In this document: positions 59,720 to 64,000 of the stretch, piece after piece
Layout of the letters: every line of letters begins with the position of its first letter
How positions within the stretch are numbered: position 1 is the first letter of the stretch
Assembly (NCBI GenBank): GCA_903875045.1
Contig: CAIQUS010000017.1
Coordinates: 1 to 64,000, forward strand
Direction of reading: 5' to 3'
DNA length: 64,000 nucleotides
Source: an uncultured Bacteroidales bacterium
GTDB taxonomy: Bacteria > Bacteroidota > Bacteroidia > Bacteroidales > FEN-979
The notes under the pieces: generated by a model
Told to the model about the DNA's origin: nothing
What the model saw: only the letters and a program-made list of their open reading frames with translations
The model's database searches: none
Made by a program: the position numbers and the translations under genes

Positions 59720-62308
59720 ATGACCACATTTTGCAAGATTTTCTTCTACGGCATCCTCATGCTATCCGGAATTAGTTCGTTTTGTCAGGTTAGCATCAGT
59801 TCCAATGGCAGCCAGCCTGACCCTTCAGCGATGCTTGAAATTAAATCGACCAACAAAGGCTTGTTGCCACCCCGTGTGCCACTCACTGCAGTGAATGTTT
59901 CCGATCCGGTGGTATCACCTGCTGTGGGCTTACTGGTTTATAATACTGCAACTTCCGGGATATCCCCCTTCAATGTTGTTCCGGGAAATTATTATTGGAG
60001 TGGCACGCAATGGATACCAGTTTCACCGCCACAGGGCTCTGCTTCCGGAGATATGTTGTATTGGAACGGAACACAATATTTGTTGATCCCGGCCGGGTTT
60101 CCCGGGCAATCCCTTCAAATGTCAGCCTCGAATATACCTGGCTGGGTGGGCGCCGGCTTTGCCTCAGTTACTACTGCTGTCGCGTCTTCGGTCACTGCAA
60201 ATACCGCGATCAGCGGAGGAAACATAGTTTCCGGAGGAGAAGGTGTCATTACATCCAGGGGAATTTGTTATGACACCCTGCCAAATCCCACCATCGGGAA
60301 TGATACGAAGGAAAGTGGAAGCGGGACGGGAAATTTTATCAGCGGACTTACAGGGTTAACTGTGAATAAAACATATTATGTGAGGGCATTTGCCATCAAC
60401 AGCGCAGGTGTCGGTTATGGCAATGAAATCAGCTTCATAACAAGTTGTGGGTTTAATGCACCAGTAAGCATTTCTGTTGGGCCCTCTTCTAACCCCATTC
60501 CAGCCGGAACTTTTGCTGCCTTCAATGCAACACCCGTCAATGGTGGCCCAAACCCGTTTTATCAATGGAAGGTGAACGGTACCAACGTCGGGTCAAATTC
60601 TCCAACCTATTCTTATGGCCCGGTGAATGGCGACAAGGTGAAATGTATTCTCACTTCAAGTCTGGAATGCACTGCCAATAACCAGGCAACATCCAATGAG
60701 ACCACCATGGTCACGATGTCGGGAGGTGGTACTGTGACCTTGCAAAACAAAACCGCAAGTCCTGGTCAAAATGTGGCGGTGGCACTTTCGGTGACCAATT
60801 TTACCTCAATTTCTGCAATTACATTGCATATTGAATTCAATCCGGCGGTTATGAGCTATTCAGGATTTACGTTACCATCCGGGTCTCCGGGCGGAATGAA
60901 TGTCGGGGTGTTGAATGGAAATACGCTAAGTATTGCTGGTCTTTGGATGTCAGGAGTGAATTTCTCCGGCACGATGTTAACCCTGAACTTTACCTATGCA
61001 GGCATGACCTCAAGTCCTCTGAATTTTCTAGGTGATTGTGAAGTCGTTCAAGGGCTTAGCCTCATTTATCCCACCTATACCAATGGCTCAGTCAGCATGG
61101 CAACGGTTCCCGCCGAGGCCCGGATCATTCCGGCAACTGCCTTCACAGGTGGAGTTGTTTCAGTTCCGATCGAATACAGGAATTTTGCCGGAAGCGTTTC
61201 CTCCATCACCCAGAAAATACATTATGATCCATCCAAGCTGAATTTTGTGAGCCTGACAGGCTTTGGCAATCTTGCTTCCGGGACAAATTACAGTGCAAAC
61301 ACGGGCACTGGAATAATAACCATTACCTGGACCAGTATCGGAGGAAAGGAGATCAATACACTTACCACCAGCAGTAAATTTCTCCTGAATTTCGTTTATA
61401 CCGGCAGTATTGCCACCAATGTTGATTTCGTTGGAGGATGTCTGATCTCTTCCCCGGCTCCGGTAACCAACATACCGGTCACCTATTTTGGTGGCAACAT
61501 TTCCCCTGCGGCGCCAACGGCAACTGCTGTACTGGGGTCGGTTACCGGTGTTCTTCAGGACAGCGATTACGAAATTCCTTTAATTCTGAGCGGTTTTCCA
61601 GGCGGAACAATCGGTGGCACACAGGCCTTTAATCTTACCATTTTGTTTGATGAACCAAGGTTATCTTTTATGGGGATTAGCAGTCCTGCCCCGGTTGGCC
61701 TGAGTGTCAATCATCCTTCCAATGGAGTTGTCATGCTCGCTTGGTCAAATCCTGCCGGACCTGATATCAACGGAACATTTCTGAAACTGAAATTCAAATA
61801 CAACGGGATCGGTACAGCCGATGTTGCCTTTGGCAATGGTTGCGTGTTCAATACTTATAATGCAGGGGTGACTGGCACAGTACAGGTTGCTTACACCGAT
61901 GCCACGCTGGTGCCAGCATTGGCAACGGCAAACACAACAATCGCGCTCTTGGATGGCATTACGAACGGGGCTAATGTAATGATTCCGGTTAATTTCGCCG
62001 GATTACCCCCGAATGCGGGTGCTGTTGACATGGCAATACATTACGATGGCAGCAAGCTGGTTTATCTGGGTGTACAAAACAATATCTTTGGGGCTGTTGT
62101 CGGGCAAAATGCGGCTACCCACATGATCAATATTGACTGGATTGCCTCACCTGGAGTAAATATCAATGGCAAATTTATTGACCTGCTCTTTCAATATATC
62201 GGTGGCGGTGGAGGAACAACGATCAATTTTATGGATGGGTGCAGTGTTTTCAGCAGTTCATTGATTGCGATACAGACCAACTGGAACAGCGGCGGCGTCA
62301 ACCTTTAA
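59720..62308 (+). CDS. Secreted protein with four cohesin-like beta repeats
   Basis: Signal peptide; four units such as SPGQNVAVALSVTNFTSISAITLHIEFNPAVMSYSGF and GANVMIPVNFAGLPPNAGAVDMAIHYDGSKLVYLGV. Confidence 0.75.
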   Translation: MTTFCKIFFYGILMLSGISSFCQVSISSNGSQPDPSAMLEIKSTNKGLLPPRVPLTAVNVSDPVVSPAVGLLVYNTATSGISPFNVVPGNYYWSGTQWIPVSPPQGSASGDMLYWNGTQYLLIPAGFPGQSLQMSASNIPGWVGAGFASVTTAVASSVTANTAISGGNIVSGGEGVITSRGICYDTLPNPTIGNDTKESGSGTGNFISGLTGLTVNKTYYVRAFAINSAGVGYGNEISFITSCGFNAPVSISVGPSSNPIPAGTFAAFNATPVNGGPNPFYQWKVNGTNVGSNSPTYSYGPVNGDKVKCILTSSLECTANNQATSNETTMVTMSGGGTVTLQNKTASPGQNVAVALSVTNFTSISAITLHIEFNPAVMSYSGFTLPSGSPGGMNVGVLNGNTLSIAGLWMSGVNFSGTMLTLNFTYAGMTSSPLNFLGDCEVVQGLSLIYPTYTNGSVSMATVPAEARIIPATAFTGGVVSVPIEYRNFAGSVSSITQKIHYDPSKLNFVSLTGFGNLASGTNYSANTGTGIITITWTSIGGKEINTLTTSSKFLLNFVYTGSIATNVDFVGGCLISSPAPVTNIPVTYFGGNISPAAPTATAVLGSVTGVLQDSDYEIPLILSGFPGGTIGGTQAFNLTILFDEPRLSFMGISSPAPVGLSVNHPSNGVVMLAWSNPAGPDINGTFLKLKFKYNGIGTADVAFGNGCVFNTYNAGVTGTVQVAYTDATLVPALATANTTIALLDGITNGANVMIPVNFAGLPPNAGAVDMAIHYDGSKLVYLGVQNNIFGAVVGQNAATHMINIDWIASPGVNINGKFIDLLFQYIGGGGGTTINFMDGCSVFSSSLIAIQTNWNSGGVNL

Positions 62309-63233
62309 TGAGGATTATCTCGGCAACCTTTTTCTCCATTGGCATCCGGCCATCGATCCAATGAATCTTCAAACCCTGGCGTTCCATCCGTCGAAACCAG
62401 GTCATCTGTCGTTTGGCAAACTGCCGGATGGCAATATTCAGGTCAGAAAACAGGTCGGTACGGGATATTTTGCCGGTGAGGAAAAGGGTTACAAATTTAT
62501 ACTCGAGCCCGTATTTCATCAAACGTTCAGGGGTGATGCCGTCCGCAAGCAATTGTTCCACTTCGCCTATTAAACCATGTTCCAGCCGGTATTCCAGCCG
62601 TTTGCTGATGCGTGCTTTCACAAGTCCGCGGGGGTAATCAATTCCAAAAATGACAGATTTTATCGGAGGAAAAAAATCGTGTTGGAAAGTATCTATGTCC
62701 GGGGCTTCATATTCTGCCGGCAAACCTGATTTTTTCGAAGCACGGGCCACCAGGATGGCTTTCAGCAGCCTTGGCCTGTCTTCGAAATCGGTGATGTTGT
62801 GCAGGATTTTATATGATTGAAGGATTTCAATCAACTGGTCGTCTGTCTTTTCCTGAAGGATTGCCGAAAAATCCTCATCGCTTTCGGCGCGCGCAAGGCG
62901 GTACCCTTTCAGAACGGCTTCCAGGTACATCCCGGACCCTCCGCAAAGAACAGGAAGTTTATTTCTTCCGAGGATGTTTTTATATGCTTTTAAAAAGTCC
63001 TTCTGGAATTCAAAAATGTTGTATTCATATCCAGGATCAACGATATCGATCAGGTGAAAGGGAATCTGAACGCCGTTGACAAAATAATCCGCGTAATCTT
63101 TTCCAGTTCCGATGGTCATACCTCGGAATACCTGACGGGAGTCGGCGCTGATCACCTCCCCGTTAAGGTGATATGCCAGGGTGGCTGCAAGTGCAGTTTT
63201 ACCGGTTGCGGTTGGGCCGAGGATTGTTAACAA
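62298..63233 (-). CDS. miaA: tRNA dimethylallyltransferase
   Basis: ILGPTATGKTALAATLAYHLNGEVISADSRQVFRGMTIGTGK. Confidence 0.97.
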   Translation of the reverse strand: MLTILGPTATGKTALAATLAYHLNGEVISADSRQVFRGMTIGTGKDYADYFVNGVQIPFHLIDIVDPGYEYNIFEFQKDFLKAYKNILGRNKLPVLCGGSGMYLEAVLKGYRLARAESDEDFSAILQEKTDDQLIEILQSYKILHNITDFEDRPRLLKAILVARASKKSGLPAEYEAPDIDTFQHDFFPPIKSVIFGIDYPRGLVKARISKRLEYRLEHGLIGEVEQLLADGITPERLMKYGLEYKFVTLFLTGKISRTDLFSDLNIAIRQFAKRQMTWFRRMERQGLKIHWIDGRMPMEKKVAEIILIKG

Positions 63234-63243
63234 GGCAAAGTGG

Positions 63244-63278
63244 GATTTACGATTTACGATTTACGATTTACGATTTAT
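63244..63278. repeat. Heptamer tandem array GATTTAC, 5 units
   Basis: gatttac x4 then gatttat; reverse complement of AAATCGT, the unit at 4157-4177. Confidence 0.95.
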
Positions 63279-63348
63279 GAAAAAAAACTCAGATTTCCGC
63301 AGATTTAATAATTTTTCATTGCCAGGTTATGTGGTGTTGAAAAACACC

Positions 63349-63375
63349 CTGCATTGCCTGCATTGCTTGCATTAT
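63349..63375. repeat. Nonamer repeat CTGCATTGC x2 + TTGCATTAT
   Basis: 9-bp phase; overlaps the stop codon of the 63372 gene; similar unit at 54922-54957. Confidence 0.8.
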
Positions 63376-64000
63376 TTGTCAAGTTTCTCATATACAGAGT
63401 TCTGACTTTTGTACTCAGGTACCATAAGTTTCATTTTCCGGATGATATCAAAATTTGAACAGGTTGGTACCATGGCGGTTAGTTCTTCGATATCATGTCT
63501 GATTTCGGTGAGGCTAAATTCACGTACTTTGGCAGTAAGGATGAGCGGGTGGTGTGTAGGAATTGTGTTTTCTTCCACGTTGAGTAACTCTTCATACAGT
63601 TTTTCACCGGGGCGCAAGCCGGTGAATTTTATTTGAATGTCTTTACCAGGAGTGAGCCCTGAAAGTTGGATCATCTTTTTTGCAAGGTCAACGATCTTCA
63701 TTGATTTTCCCATGTCAAAAATAAAAATCTCACCACCTTTTCCGAAGGCACCGGCTTCCAGCACCAACTGGCATGCTTCAGGAATGGTCATAAAAAAGCG
63801 TGTCACCTCCGGATGGGTGATGGTGACAGGGCCACCCTTTTCGATCTGGTTTCGGAAAAGAGGGATGACCGATCCATTGGAACCCAGCACATTCCCGAAC
63901 CTTGTTGTAATGAACCGTGTATCATTGGTTTTATCCAATGCCTGCGTGTAGATTTCGGCAATGCGTTTGGAAGCACCCATCACATTGGTTGGGTTTACAG
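63372..64000 (-). CDS. Polysaccharide biosynthesis protein (CapD/FlaA1-like NDP-sugar dehydratase), N-terminus beyond window
   Basis: MGASKRIAEIYTQAL; TRFGNVLGSNGSVIPLFRNQIEKGGPVTITHPEVTRFFMTIPEA. Confidence 0.9.
   Translation of the reverse strand, partial: VNPTNVMGASKRIAEIYTQALDKTNDTRFITTRFGNVLGSNGSVIPLFRNQIEKGGPVTITHPEVTRFFMTIPEACQLVLEAGAFGKGGEIFIFDMGKSMKIVDLAKKMIQLSGLTPGKDIQIKFTGLRPGEKLYEELLNVEENTIPTHHPLILTAKVREFSLTEIRHDIEELTAMVPTCSNFDIIRKMKLMVPEYKSQNSVYEKLDK

Noticed and set aside
63181-63405. 74-aa ORF with LRFTIYDLRF
   Set aside because: Translation of the GATTTAC repeat overlapping the miaA start; spurious.

Overview
The window looks like a Bacteroidetes/Bacteroidales-type chromosome segment: T9SS-style C-terminus, FISUMP domain, DUF4252, TAnnTTTG -7 promoter motifs, SurA-like PPIase operon. 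I support about 52 CDSs. The left ~8.2 kb is the 3' part of a gas-vesicle locus. It encodes a CDC48-type double-AAA+ ATPase, five divergent GvpL/GvpF paralogs (one ending in a DnaJ J-domain), GvpG, a double zinc-ribbon protein, a GvpO-like protein, one GvpA/J/M/S-family protein and GvpK. A PocR-PAS hybrid histidine kinase follows directly. GvpN and an obvious major GvpA are not visible and may lie upstream of base 1. The rest is mostly housekeeping: carAB, nhaD, guaB, a SurA-like triad, moxR-pstSCAB, ftsH, rsfS, uvrA, lpdA, miaA, plus secreted or repeat-domain proteins. The most unusual signal is a dispersed set of very short tandem arrays (7-, 8- or 9-bp units) at gene junctions. The unit differs from site to site, some units recur at distant loci, several arrays show higher-order periodicity, several abut or create start/stop codons, and one octamer array lies in frame inside a GH38 gene. 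No CRISPR array, rRNA, tRNA or transposase was recognised. All product calls come from reading the translations by eye, with no database search.
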